From assembly GCF_000374925.1 (NCBI RefSeq), contig NZ_KB895542.1, positions 1-64,000 on the forward strand: a stretch of DNA of 64,000 bases. The letters are read 5' to 3'. A program made the translations under genes and the position numbers. The notes beneath the pieces were generated by a model that worked only from the letters and a program-made list of their open reading frames with translations, was not told the DNA's origin and searched no databases. Source of the DNA: Arthrobacter sp. 131MFCol6.1. GTDB lineage: Bacteria > Actinomycetota > Actinomycetes > Actinomycetales > Micrococcaceae. Shown here one piece after another: positions 42,058 through 50,519 of the stretch (positions are counted from its first letter, which is position 1; the number at the start of each line of letters is the position of its first letter).

Positions 42058-43587
42058 CGGCCGCACCTGCAGTGGCGTGCCGGCGGCGGGCTGGTGCTGG
42101 AGAAAGTAGCCCCGCGTGGACGGCGCGAAACGGCAGACGGCGGCCAGCGCCACGCCCAGCCCCAGGAGCAGCACGCCACTGATGAAGGCCCCGCCGACGC
42201 CGAAGATCTGCGTGTCACCGTAGTCCGGATCCCACATCTGCACCGCCGAGACGAAGAATGCCGCAGTCAGCATAAGAGCGCCGAGCAGGGGCATGACGCC
42301 GCGGAACCAGAAGTTCCGGGCCGAGCCGCGCAGGGTCGCGCGGAAGTACCAGACGCAGGCGAAACCGGTCAGGGCGTAGTAGAACGCGATGAACAAGCTG
42401 ATCGAACTGATGGAGTCGGCGAGCAGGTTCTCGCTCAGGACGCTCATCAGGACGTAATAGGCGACGGCCGCGGCACCCATAACCTTGGTGGAATACCCCG
42501 GCGTCTGGTGGCGCGGGTGGACCTCGCCGAACCTGCGCGGCAAGGCTCCGTGCACGCCCATCGACAAGGTGCCGCGGGCCGTGGGAAGGATGGTGGTCTG
42601 GGTTGAGGACAGCACCGACGCCAGGACGGCGACGACGATCAGCCAGCCCCAGGGGCCCAGCACCACGTCCTTCATGGCGAGGAAGACATCGTCCTGGTTG
42701 GCCTCGTTGCCCAGCCCTATGCCTTCCGTGCCCACCGTGGCATACATCATCACCAGGAGGGCCACAGAGACGTAGATCGCCACGAGGACTAGCGCCGAAA
42801 TGACGGCGCCGCGGCCGGGCGTGGTGGCAGGGTTCTCGGTCTCCTCGTTCACCGCAAGGCAGGTGTCCCAGCCCCAGTAGATGAACAGGGCCAGCAGGGC
42901 TCCGTGCACCACCGCGCCGGGATCGACGAACGCACCGGCGGGGTTGAACCACTCAAGGTCGAAGGCTTGGCCGGTGGCCCCGCCGGGCACCCCTCCCGCG
43001 ATCCGGAAGATGATTGCCATCGCGAAGATGCCCAGCGAGAGGTACTGCACGTAAGTCAGGACCCGCTGGACATGTTCCCCGAGGCGGATGCCGCGGTAGT
43101 TCACAAGGGTCATGAACACGATGAACAGCACGCCGGTGGCGGTTACCACGAGGCTGTTTCCGGCCAGCGAACCGTCGCCGATCAGCAGCCACAGGTACTG
43201 CCCGGCGACCTGGGCGAGATTGGCCAGGACCACGACGCCGGCCAGGGCCACGCCCCACCCGCCCAGCCAGCCGGCCCAGGGACCGAACGCCCGGCCGGCC
43301 CAGATGAAGGTGGTCCCGCAGTCCGGCATGGCGCTGTTGAGCTCACGGAAGGCGAAGGCGATGAAGAGCACGGGCACGAAGCCCAGCAGCAGGATCAACG
43401 GAGTGTAGTTGCCGCTCACAGCCACGATCAGTCCCAAGGTCGCCGCGAGCGAATAGACCGGCGCGGTGGAGGCCAGCCCCAACATGACGGAGTCGCCGAG
43501 ATCCAGGATCCCGGCGCGCAGTCCCTTGGCGGGAACTGCCGCCTGACCCCCGGTACCGCCGGCCGTCGTCGTGGTTCCGGTGCTCAT
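42055..43587 (-). CDS. APC-family amino acid/polyamine permease
   Basis: 510-residue permease with about 12 hydrophobic segments. The unwound first helix appears as GDSVMLGLASTAPVYSLAATLG, followed by YTPLILLLGFVPVLFIAFAFRELN and TFIWAGRAFGPWAGWLGGW, typical of the large actinobacterial APC group that moves amino acids or polyamines. WGWDTCLAVNEETENPATTPGRGAV is the family loop. Its ATG overlaps the stop of the ligase gene by four bases, a strong sign that import and ligation are linked. It lies 9 bases before gcdH. Confidence 0.9.
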   Translation of the reverse strand: MSTGTTTTAGGTGGQAAVPAKGLRAGILDLGDSVMLGLASTAPVYSLAATLGLIVAVSGNYTPLILLLGFVPVLFIAFAFRELNSAMPDCGTTFIWAGRAFGPWAGWLGGWGVALAGVVVLANLAQVAGQYLWLLIGDGSLAGNSLVVTATGVLFIVFMTLVNYRGIRLGEHVQRVLTYVQYLSLGIFAMAIIFRIAGGVPGGATGQAFDLEWFNPAGAFVDPGAVVHGALLALFIYWGWDTCLAVNEETENPATTPGRGAVISALVLVAIYVSVALLVMMYATVGTEGIGLGNEANQDDVFLAMKDVVLGPWGWLIVVAVLASVLSSTQTTILPTARGTLSMGVHGALPRRFGEVHPRHQTPGYSTKVMGAAAVAYYVLMSVLSENLLADSISSISLFIAFYYALTGFACVWYFRATLRGSARNFWFRGVMPLLGALMLTAAFFVSAVQMWDPDYGDTQIFGVGGAFISGVLLLGLGVALAAVCRFAPSTRGYFLQHQPAAGTPLQVRP

Positions 43588-44795
43588 AGGGCAATACCTG
43601 CCTTGCTGGAGTGGGCCTGGTTCGAGGTCGGGGCGGGCGCGTCAATCGTGTTGGGCACGAAGCGGCAGAAGTAGTCGGTGATGGGCCCGTCCGATTCGCG
43701 GATGCCGCAACCGACGGATTCGCCGTCGACCACCCAGAGGCCGAGCACCGGGCGGTTGCCGTCGAAATCGGGAAGGGCGTGGAACTGCTGGTAGCACCAG
43801 CCTTCCCGGCCATAGCCGCCGGGCTGTTCGAGGTCGATGCCGGCGGCGTGGATCCTGATGTTGTCCCCTTCGCGGCCGTGCAGCGGCTTGGCCACCCACT
43901 CCTTGAGCGGCCCGGGGCCGTCAAGATAGGCCGGAAGCAGGTTGGGGTGGTCCGGGTAGAGGTGCCAGAGCGCCGCGAGCAGGGCCTTGTTGGACAGAAG
44001 CATCTTCCAGGCCGGCTCCACCCAGCGCGGATTGTGGGCGCGCTGCAGCAGCCGCTGCCCGAACGGCTCCTTCATCATCAGTTCCCAGGGGTAGAGCTTG
44101 AACATGGTGCTGATCATGAAGTTGTCCAGGTCCACGAAACGGTTAAGGTTCGGATCCCAGCCGATGTCGGACATGTTGATCCCGATGGTGGTCCAGCCGG
44201 CCTGGCTCGCGACGTCCCGCATGTAGGCCGCCGTCATCCAGTCTTCTCCCGATTCTTCCGCCTCGGAGTGGGCGACGTGGAGCGTGCTCATGCCGGTGCG
44301 GTACTGCAGCCTCTTCCACTGCCGGATGAGGGCTTCATGGATGCCGTTCCACTGGTCCTTATCGGGAAAGACGTCCTGCAGCCAGAACCACTGGGCGACG
44401 GCGGCCTCAATGAGTCCGGTAGGGGTGTCCGCGTTGTACTCCAGCATCTTGGCCGGGCCGCCCCGGCCGTCGTAGACGAAGTCGAAGCGGCCGTAGACGT
44501 CCACATCGCCGGCCTGCAGCGATGCGGCCGCGAGTTCCAGCGCCTGCGGCCCGATCCCGATGTTGCCCATGGCGCCGGTGGCGAGGAACTTCGCGGCCTC
44601 GAGGCACATGCGGTGCATGTCCTCCGCGGCCTGTTCGAGGGTCTCCACTTCGTCCATGGTGAATTCGTAGTAGGCGCCTTCGTGCCAGTACTCGACGTTC
44701 GTGCCGTCGGGCAGGGCCGTGGTGGAGAAAACCAGGCCCTGTGCTTCAATCCGCTCTTTCCAGTCCGGCCGCGGCGCGGATCCCAGTCGTTTCAT
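43584..44795 (-). CDS. Glutathionylspermidine-synthase-like ATP-grasp ligase (YgiC/YjfC type)
   Basis: 403-residue protein of the glutathionylspermidine synthase preATP-grasp family. Diagnostic stretches are WHEGAYYEFTMDEVETLEQAAEDMHRMCLEA near residue 35, YGRFDFVYDGRGGPAKMLEYNADTPTGLIEA near 102, MKEPFGQRLLQRA near 250 and EGWCYQQFHALPDFDGNRPVLGLWVVDGE near 340. The family ligates a carboxylate (glutathione in E. coli Gsp) to an amine with ATP. E. coli has stand-alone versions YgiC and YjfC of unclear substrate. Actinobacteria generally use mycothiol rather than glutathione, so the acid here is unknown. Gene sits 2 bases after a DUF1190 gene and overlaps the permease. Confidence 0.87.
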   Translation of the reverse strand: MKRLGSAPRPDWKERIEAQGLVFSTTALPDGTNVEYWHEGAYYEFTMDEVETLEQAAEDMHRMCLEAAKFLATGAMGNIGIGPQALELAAASLQAGDVDVYGRFDFVYDGRGGPAKMLEYNADTPTGLIEAAVAQWFWLQDVFPDKDQWNGIHEALIRQWKRLQYRTGMSTLHVAHSEAEESGEDWMTAAYMRDVASQAGWTTIGINMSDIGWDPNLNRFVDLDNFMISTMFKLYPWELMMKEPFGQRLLQRAHNPRWVEPAWKMLLSNKALLAALWHLYPDHPNLLPAYLDGPGPLKEWVAKPLHGREGDNIRIHAAGIDLEQPGGYGREGWCYQQFHALPDFDGNRPVLGLWVVDGESVGCGIRESDGPITDYFCRFVPNTIDAPAPTSNQAHSSKAGIAL

Positions 44796-44797
44796 CC

Positions 44798-45391
44798 CTA
44801 GCCTCCTGTGCTTCCGCCCTTGGCGCTGCCGCCGAAGCCGCCCCTGCTGACCGTGCCGCCGGTGGGGCTGTACCCCGTGGACGCCTTGGCCCCGGTGGGA
44901 ACGGTCCTGCTGTAGCTGGGGTAGCCCGACCGGTTCTGGCCCAACCCGGGCACGCTGGCGCCGCGGGAGTAGAAGTACCAGGCGTAGATGCCGGAGCTGC
45001 GGCCGTCCGTGCTGCTGTTGTTGCACTGGGCATCATCGACCCGCTCGCCGGTGTCGTCGTTGAAGCACACCTGCGCGTAGTCGGCCTCGTCCTCGTTGCT
45101 GGCCACCATGGCGGTGATCGTGCCGGCCAGGAGCGCCGTGACGCCCAGCCCGACGACGACGGTACGGCGCTGCAGGCGCTTCTTCCGCGCCGCCGCGCCG
45201 GCCAGGCCGCGCTCGCGTTCCATGGCGAAGGGGTCAATGACGGCGGGGGCCGTGGCGTCTGCCGGAAGTCCCGGCGCGGGCTGGCCGGACTGGTTCTGCA
45301 GCTCGGGCCGGAGCTCAGGCTGTGGAATCTGCCACGGAGGCTGCTTCCGGTCCGGCCGCGGCGCGTCCGGGTGCTCGTCGTTTCGGCCCAA
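44798..45391 (-). CDS. DUF1190 (YgiB/YjfM)-like membrane-anchored protein
   Basis: 197-residue protein with a Pro-rich cytoplasmic N-terminus, one transmembrane segment (about residues 76-94) and an external C-terminal part with two cysteines (VCFNDDTGERVDDAQCNN). The end, T-V-S-R-G-G-F-G-G-S-A-K, closely resembles the C-terminal T-V-T-R-G-G-F-G-E-S motif that I recall for E. coli YgiB. Function of DUF1190 is unknown. The TTG start has GAGGGGA 5 bases upstream. It precedes the YgiC-like ligase by two bases, as ygiB precedes ygiC in E. coli, which strengthens both assignments. Confidence 0.72.
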   Translation of the reverse strand: MGRNDEHPDAPRPDRKQPPWQIPQPELRPELQNQSGQPAPGLPADATAPAVIDPFAMERERGLAGAAARKKRLQRRTVVVGLGVTALLAGTITAMVASNEDEADYAQVCFNDDTGERVDDAQCNNSSTDGRSSGIYAWYFYSRGASVPGLGQNRSGYPSYSRTVPTGAKASTGYSPTGGTVSRGGFGGSAKGGSTGG

Positions 45392-45566
45392 ATGTGTCCC
45401 CTCACGTCTGGCCGCAGGATATCCCGCGGAAGGCTTGCCTTCTTTTCCCGACGCCAGCCTAACCGGCCTCCGGATCGTGGGCGATGGAAAGGGCCAGCCG
45501 TGTCTGCAGCGGGCGCGGGGGAAGCGTACCGGCGCTGGGTCCCGGGCCGCGGGCGCGCCGCGGGCC

Positions 45567-45572
45567 TACACT
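45567..45572 (+). promoter_or_regulatory. -10 hexamer TACACT for the MOSC gene
   Basis: TACACT ends 6 bases before the ATG at 45579; leaderless start likely. Confidence 0.6.
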
Positions 45573-45578
45573 GGTGCC

Positions 45579-46232
45579 ATGGAAACCGCATCCGTGCTTG
45601 CTGTCTGCAGGGTTCACCAGCTGCTCGATGATCCCGGCAGCGTCGGGGTCACCGCGATCGACAAGCGCCCGGTTGATGGACCGGTGAAAGTCCACAAACT
45701 TGGCCTGCGCGGTGATGTCCAGGCCAGCAGGATCCACCACGGCGGCGAGGACCAGGCACTCTACGCGTATTCGCAGGACGACGCCGACTACTGGGCCGGC
45801 GAGCTCGGGCGGGATATGCCGGCGGGCATCTTCGGTGAAAACCTGCGGATCACGGGCCTCAACGCCTCCAATGCCGTAATCGGCGAACGGTGGAAGATCG
45901 GACTGGACGTCGAGGTGGAAGTCACCTCCCCGCGCATCCCCTGCGCCACCTTCCAGCGGCGGATGGGCGAGCCGCACTGGGTCCAGCGGTTCACCGAGGC
46001 GGGCCGGGTGGGCACCTACCTCCGGGTGGTCCGGACCGGCAGCATTGAAGCCGGAGACCACATCCACAGGCTCTTTGTCCCCGCCCACGGCGTGACGATC
46101 GCCAAGTGGTTCACCGATCCCACCCTGGAGGACATGGAGGCACTGCGCGACGCCGACGCCGACGGCCAGATCCGCCTGCAGCCCGAGTACCACCAGAGGT
46201 TCGAGCAGCTGCAGCGCCGTCTGGGGGTCTAG
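45579..46232 (+). CDS. MOSC-domain protein (YiiM-like)
   Basis: 217-residue MOSC domain protein. The domain (about residues 28-165) includes KVHKLGLRGDVQASRIHHGGEDQALYAYSQDDADYWAGEL, typical of YiiM, and the conserved Cys in SPRIPCATFQRRMG that binds sulfur or molybdenum cofactor. YiiM-type proteins reduce N-hydroxylated compounds with molybdenum cofactor. No moco biosynthesis gene lies nearby. Start set by TACACT and lack of alternatives. Divergent from the DUF1190 cluster. Confidence 0.9.
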   Translation: METASVLAVCRVHQLLDDPGSVGVTAIDKRPVDGPVKVHKLGLRGDVQASRIHHGGEDQALYAYSQDDADYWAGELGRDMPAGIFGENLRITGLNASNAVIGERWKIGLDVEVEVTSPRIPCATFQRRMGEPHWVQRFTEAGRVGTYLRVVRTGSIEAGDHIHRLFVPAHGVTIAKWFTDPTLEDMEALRDADADGQIRLQPEYHQRFEQLQRRLGV

Positions 46233-46618
46233 GCGTGGGGGCCGGTGTGCGCAAGCTCACCAGCCGCCGTCGGCCTCTCAATTACCACTGTTCTGTTCGA
46301 TGCCCTACACTTGAAATATCCCCCACTCCGGAAATCCCTTATTCCTGCCCAATTCTTGAGGCAGGACTGGCAAGTGTTGGGGCCCGCAAATGTGATGCGG
46401 GCATTTTCATAGGGAGAGCCGGCAAAAGAAAACGCTGTACAGACTGCTGGGATAGCAGCCAAGAGATGCAGCGGGAAGTCCTGCCACGGGATTGCGAAAG
46501 CGCCGGACTTCTGTGACCCGCCGGTCAACCGTACGCCCGGCACTCGTGTCACGCGTACTGCGGCTCCGCTCACCTCGGGTTGTGCCGCTTGGCCCCTATG
46601 GATGAGGAAATTTCACCT
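46233..46618 (+). other. 386-bp gene-free leader region of the DEAD-box helicase gene
   Basis: No convincing protein gene. It is less GC-rich than its surroundings and holds a terminator-like hairpin GCCCGCA-N7-TGCGGGC followed by ATTTTC (46382-46407), a longer imperfect stem around GGGAAGTCC/GGACTTC (46472-46512), and a possible 16-codon upstream ORF at 46466-46516 with no good ribosome-binding site. Likely the promoter and long untranslated leader of the helicase gene. Confidence 0.5.
46382..46407 (+). terminator. Possible attenuator hairpin in the helicase leader
   Basis: Seven-base-pair stem GCCCGCA/TGCGGGC with a 7-base loop followed by ATTTTC. Short but terminator-like, more than 200 bases before the coding start. 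Confidence 0.45.
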
Positions 46619-48757
46619 ATGCCCGAAAATCAGAACAACTCCGTCGACACCGAACTCGCCACCGCGACTAGCCAGGGCGACGTCGAGACTTCTGAAACGG
46701 CTGCCCCCGCAGCCGGCTCCGCCCCGGAATTCACCGAGGCTCCTGCGAACTTTGTAGCACCGGCCGCCGAGACTGCCGAAGCTGCCCCGCAGGCTGAGAC
46801 CAAGACCGAGGCCACCTCCGCCCCGGCAAAGGACGAGGACGCCGAGGAAGAAGGCGTCAAGTTCGTAGACCTCGGAATCGATGGCCGTGTCCTCGCCGCC
46901 CTGCAGGACGTCGGCTACGAGAAGCCGTCCCCGATCCAGGCAGCAACCATCCCGCTGCTGCTCGAAGGCCGCGACGTCGTGGGCCTGGCCCAGACGGGCA
47001 CCGGTAAGACTGCAGCATTCGCAGTACCGGCGCTGTCCCGCCTGGCCGAGCTCCACGACCTCAACGGCCCGTCGCGCAAGACCCAGGCCCTGGTGCTGGC
47101 TCCCACCCGCGAGCTCGCGCTCCAGGTTGCCGAGGCCTTCACCTCCTACGCCAAGCACATTGACGACTTCACCGTCCTCCCGGTGTACGGCGGCTCCGCC
47201 TACGGCCCCCAGCTCGCCGGCCTGCGCCGCGGCGCCCAGGTTGTTGTCGGTACCCCCGGCCGCGTCATCGACCACATCGCCAAGGGTTCCCTGGACCTGT
47301 CCGAACTCCAGTACCTCGTCCTGGATGAGGCCGACGAGATGCTCCGCATGGGCTTCGCCGAAGACGTTGAGCAGATCTTCCAGCAGACCCCCGCGGGCCG
47401 CCAGGTTGCGCTGTTCTCCGCCACGATGCCGAGCCAGATCCGCCGGCTCTCCAAGCAGTACCTGAACAACCCGGCCGAGGTGCAGGTCAAGTCCAAGACC
47501 ACCACGGGCGCCAACACCCGCCAGCGCTACCTGCAGGTCATGGGCCCGCACAAGCTCGATGCACTGACCCGCATCCTCGAGGTCGAAGAGTTCGAGGGCG
47601 TCATCGCCTTCGTCCGCACCAAGATGGCCACCGAGGACCTCGCCGACAAGCTGCGCTCGCGCGGCTTCCAGGCTGCCGCCATCAACGGCGACATCCCGCA
47701 GCAGCAGCGTGAGCGCACGGTCGAGGCCCTGCGTGACGGCAAGATCGACATCCTGGTCGCCACCGACGTTGCCGCCCGCGGCCTGGACGTCGAGCGCGTC
47801 AGCCACGTGGTCAACTACGACATCCCGCACGACACCGAGTCCTACGTCCACCGCATCGGCCGCACCGGCCGCGCAGGCCGTTCCGGCGACGCGATCCTGT
47901 TCATGACGCCGCGCGAGAAGTACCTGCTGCGTTCCATTGAGAAGGCAACCCGCCAGCCGGTGGAGCAGATGCACCTGCCCACGGCCGAGACCGTCAACAC
48001 GCTGCGCCTGGGCAAGTTCGCCGAGCGCATCACGGAGACCCTCGCGTCCGAGGACGTTGCAGCGTTCCGCGACCTGATCTCCTCCTACGAGGAAGAGCAC
48101 AACGTGCCGGCCTCGGAGATCGCCGCCGCACTGGCCGTCATGGCCCAGGGCGGGCAGCCGCTGCTGGTCAAGGAACTGCCGGCAGCGCCCGAGTTCCAGA
48201 AGCGCGAGCGCTCCAAGGACGGCTTCGGCTCACGCGGCCCGACCCGCACCCTGACCGAGGGCAACGCCACTTACCGGATCGCCGTCGGACGCCGCCAGCG
48301 CGTCATGCCGGGTTCCATCGTTGGCGCCATTGCCAACGAAGGCGGCATCTCCTCGGCCCAGATCGGCGGCATCGACATCCGCTCGGACCACTCCCTCGTG
48401 GAGCTCCCGGCGGACCTGAGCGCCGATCAGCTCAAGGCACTGTCCCGCACCCGGATCGGCGGCGAGCTGATCCACCTCGAGCTCGACAACGGCCGCAAGC
48501 CGGCCGGGGACCGCGGCTCCTACCAGGGCAACCGTGGCGGCGACCGCGGCGGAGACCGTGGCGGCTACTCCGGCGGCAGCGGCAACTTCAAGGGCAACGG
48601 CGGCTTCAAGCGCGAATTCCGCAAGGGCGACGGCGAGCGGTCCTCCGCTGACCGTGGCGGCCGCTCCTTCAGCGAGCGTTCCGAGCAGCGCACCTTCGGC
48701 GCGGACACCCGCAAGCCCCGCACCGAGGGCGGCTTCAAGCCCCGCAACAAGTGGTAA
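46619..48757 (+). CDS. deaD: DEAD-box RNA helicase (DeaD/CsdA type)
   Basis: 712-residue ATP-dependent RNA helicase. After an Ala/Glu-rich acidic N-tail of about 80 residues come the Q motif (EKPSPIQAATIP), motif I AQTGTGKT, Ia PTRELALQ, II VLDEADEMLRMGF, III FSATMP, V TDVAARGLDVERV and VI YVHRIGRTGRAGRSG. A DbpA-type RNA-binding domain lies near residues 545-620 and a Gly/Arg/Asp-rich RGG tail ends the protein. Role: unwinding rRNA/mRNA structures, often in the cold. Of three possible starts I choose ATG 46619, with GAGGAAA ten bases upstream. A strong terminator follows. Confidence 0.96.
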   Translation: MPENQNNSVDTELATATSQGDVETSETAAPAAGSAPEFTEAPANFVAPAAETAEAAPQAETKTEATSAPAKDEDAEEEGVKFVDLGIDGRVLAALQDVGYEKPSPIQAATIPLLLEGRDVVGLAQTGTGKTAAFAVPALSRLAELHDLNGPSRKTQALVLAPTRELALQVAEAFTSYAKHIDDFTVLPVYGGSAYGPQLAGLRRGAQVVVGTPGRVIDHIAKGSLDLSELQYLVLDEADEMLRMGFAEDVEQIFQQTPAGRQVALFSATMPSQIRRLSKQYLNNPAEVQVKSKTTTGANTRQRYLQVMGPHKLDALTRILEVEEFEGVIAFVRTKMATEDLADKLRSRGFQAAAINGDIPQQQRERTVEALRDGKIDILVATDVAARGLDVERVSHVVNYDIPHDTESYVHRIGRTGRAGRSGDAILFMTPREKYLLRSIEKATRQPVEQMHLPTAETVNTLRLGKFAERITETLASEDVAAFRDLISSYEEEHNVPASEIAAALAVMAQGGQPLLVKELPAAPEFQKRERSKDGFGSRGPTRTLTEGNATYRIAVGRRQRVMPGSIVGAIANEGGISSAQIGGIDIRSDHSLVELPADLSADQLKALSRTRIGGELIHLELDNGRKPAGDRGSYQGNRGGDRGGDRGGYSGGSGNFKGNGGFKREFRKGDGERSSADRGGRSFSERSEQRTFGADTRKPRTEGGFKPRNKW

Positions 48758-48776
48758 CCACTAGCGCCATCTGAGA

Positions 48777-48808
48777 ACGGGCCGGCTCCCTGAGCCGGCC
48801 CGTTTTTG
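48777..48808 (+). terminator. Terminator of deaD
   Basis: A 12-bp stem (ACGGGCCGGCTC with GAGCCGGCCCGT), 3-base loop, then TTTTT. Confidence 0.92.
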
Positions 48809-48990
48809 TTTAAGCCTTCCGCCCCCGTGTTCGCTTGGTCACAGCCGCGGCCGCCGGCCGGTCCCGGGACCCGATCCGGGCTCCCCGGACCGCGCTGGGC
48901 GCCCGGATTTCCGCTGTTTCCGGCCGGTCCGACGTCGTTCGGCCGCCGATTTGTTGGTGGGCGAATCTTCCGGTAGAGTATTTACTCGTT

Positions 48991-49062
48991 GCCCCCCTAG
49001 CTCAGTGGTAGAGCGCGTTCTTGGTAAGAACGAGGTCACCGGATCGATTCCGGTGGGGGGCT
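48991..49062 (+). tRNA. tRNA-Thr (GGT)
   Basis: Acceptor GCCCCCC (48991-48997) pairs with GGGGGGC (49055-49061), discriminator T. Anticodon GGT at 49023-49025 in loop TTGGTAA, closed by CGTTC/GAACG. D arm TAGCTCAGTGGTAGA is canonical; the T loop begins with A rather than T (ATCGATT), seen also in the next tRNA. CCA not encoded. Confidence 0.95.
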
Positions 49063-49124
49063 CTGAATGAGGGCCTGTGTCAAGGCGGTTTTTGACCGGC
49101 TTAGCGCAGGTTTTCCTCATTTAC

Positions 49125-49198
49125 GGCGGTGTAGCTCAGTTGGTTAGAGCGCACGACTCATAATCGTGAGGTCGGGAGATCGAGCCTCCCCACCGCTA
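49125..49198 (+). tRNA. tRNA-Met (CAT), elongator type
   Basis: Acceptor GGCGGTG (49125-49131) pairs with CACCGCT (49191-49197) including a G-T first pair; discriminator A. Anticodon CAT at 49159-49161 in loop CTCATAA, closed by CACGA/TCGTG. The ordinary first pair and lack of the three G-C anticodon-stem pairs argue against initiator tRNA. Confidence 0.94.
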
Positions 49199-49203
49199 CA
49201 GAC

Positions 49204-49239
49204 AAAACCCCCGGAATCCTTGAGATTCCGGGGGTTTTT
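49204..49239. terminator. Terminator after tRNA-Met
   Basis: AAAACCCCCGGAATC with GATTCCGGGGGTTTT, loop of 5, then further T. Symmetric, so it may also end the small minus-strand lipoprotein gene. Confidence 0.92.
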
Positions 49240-49262
49240 CTGTCTCTCCGAGCGGACAAGGG

Positions 49263-49385
49263 TCAGGCACAAGGCGCGGCACCACCGCTTGGCGCGGTGC
49301 CGGTGGATGCCGGCTGCACCGCACATGACGCCAAAGTGAACAGGATGAGGGCCAGTACTCCGGCTATCCCGACGTTCTTCCTCAT
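49263..49385 (-). CDS. Possible very small lipoprotein
   Basis: 40 codons: a basic start MRKN, a hydrophobic helix, and the lipobox L-A-S-C, leaving a mature peptide of about 19 residues. No clear ribosome-binding site; longer in-frame starts add up to 46 residues without signal character. It may be a real micro-lipoprotein or a decayed gene. Convergent with the tRNA-Met terminator. Confidence 0.4.
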   Translation of the reverse strand: MRKNVGIAGVLALILFTLASCAVQPASTGTAPSGGAAPCA

Positions 49386-49544
49386 GGCCGCGTCATACGG
49401 CTGGTGGCCAGTCATGCCTACGGCAGACGTATGCCTCCCGTGGCGGGCAGATACACCCAAACCGGTCATGATTGAGAGCCCCACCCACGGTCCGTTACGC
49501 CCCGCTGGTACAGTCAGCGGCACTGAACAGATTTGGGGGAACTG

Positions 49545-49655
49545 ATGAGGCTAGAGGGCTACCACGTAGTGCTGATGTTAGGGACGGTGTTGACGGTGGC
49601 CGCTGTCGTCGTCGGCGTGACGCTCCTCATTCGGTGGGCCTTGCGCAAGAGATGA
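49545..49655 (+). CDS. 36-residue single-span membrane protein upstream of the YidC paralogue
   Basis: ATG preceded by GGGGGAA at good spacing. The product MRLEGYHVVLMLGTVLTVA followed by a valine/leucine-rich stretch has one transmembrane helix (about residues 8-30) and ends WALRKR, basic as expected for a cytosolic tail. It lies 66 bases before the YidC-like gene on the same strand. I do not recognise a family; small size makes it easy to miss. Confidence 0.55.
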   Translation: MRLEGYHVVLMLGTVLTVAAVVVGVTLLIRWALRKR

Positions 49656-49721
49656 TCACTTCAAGTCCGCCCAGGTGTAGCCTCACCGTACCTGTGCAGC
49701 ATCTGACGGTTGGGGATATCA

Positions 49722-50519
49722 GTGGACCTTATTGGCACCATCATGGCCCCGTTCAAATGGCTGGTCTCAGCCATGATGGCGGGCTTCCATGACGGACTCA
49801 GCGCCATCGGCATGCTGGCGGCCAGCGGCTGGACGTGGACGCTGTCCATCATCGGGCTCGTGCTGGTCATCCGCGCCGCCCTGATCCCGGTGTTCCTCAA
49901 GCAGGTCAACGTCCAGCAGCGCATGAGGCGGTTGCAGCCTGACCTGAAGAAGCTCCAGGACAAGTACCGGGGCAAGACCGATCCGGTTTCCCGCCAGGCC
50001 ATGGCGCAGGAACAGATGGCCCTCTACAAGGCGCACGGCACCAACCCGTTCTCGGCCTGCCTGCCCCTGCTGATCCAGATGCCCTTCTTCTTCGCGCTGT
50101 TCCAGATGCTGTCCGGCATCAGCGCCGCGGCCGGCCAGGGCGAAGGCGTCGGAGCCATGAGCGCCGAGCAGGTCGTGCAGTTCGACCAGTCCACGATCTT
50201 CGGCGCCCCGCTCTCGGCCTCGCTGCTGCACGGCGGCGGCAGTCCACTCTCGGTGTGGGTCCTCTCCATTGCGATGATCCTGGCCATGACGGCTTCGCAG
50301 CTGATCACGCAGCGGCAGATCATGGCCAGGAGCTTGTCCGACGAGGCCGTTGCGACTCCGCTCATGGCCCAGCAAAAGGTGCTGCTGTACAGCCTGCCGG
50401 TCGTCTTCGGGGTGGGCGGAATCGTGTTCCCCATCGGCGTCCTGATCTACTGGACCACCACCAACCTGTGGACCATGGCGCAGCAGTTCGCTGTCCGGTG
50501 GGACAGAATGGGACCATGA
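49722..50519 (+). CDS. yidC: YidC/Oxa1-family membrane insertase paralogue
   Basis: 265-residue membrane insertase of the YidC/Oxa1/Alb3 family. Five hydrophobic segments surround LVIRAALIPVFLKQVNVQQRMRRLQPDLKKLQDKYRG, holding the functionally important Arg in the first helix of the core, and FSACLPLLIQMPFFFALFQML. It lacks the C-terminal basic extension of housekeeping YidC, and no rnpA/rpmH genes are near, so it is probably the second YidC of the cell. GTG start with GGGG 7 bases upstream. Overlaps the next gene by ATGA. Confidence 0.9.
   Translation: MDLIGTIMAPFKWLVSAMMAGFHDGLSAIGMLAASGWTWTLSIIGLVLVIRAALIPVFLKQVNVQQRMRRLQPDLKKLQDKYRGKTDPVSRQAMAQEQMALYKAHGTNPFSACLPLLIQMPFFFALFQMLSGISAAAGQGEGVGAMSAEQVVQFDQSTIFGAPLSASLLHGGGSPLSVWVLSIAMILAMTASQLITQRQIMARSLSDEAVATPLMAQQKVLLYSLPVVFGVGGIVFPIGVLIYWTTTNLWTMAQQFAVRWDRMGP

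Noticed and set aside
46229..46573. 114-codon minus-strand open frame before the helicase gene
   Set aside because: Antisense to the leader region, no ribosome-binding site and atypical composition; better explained as untranslated leader.
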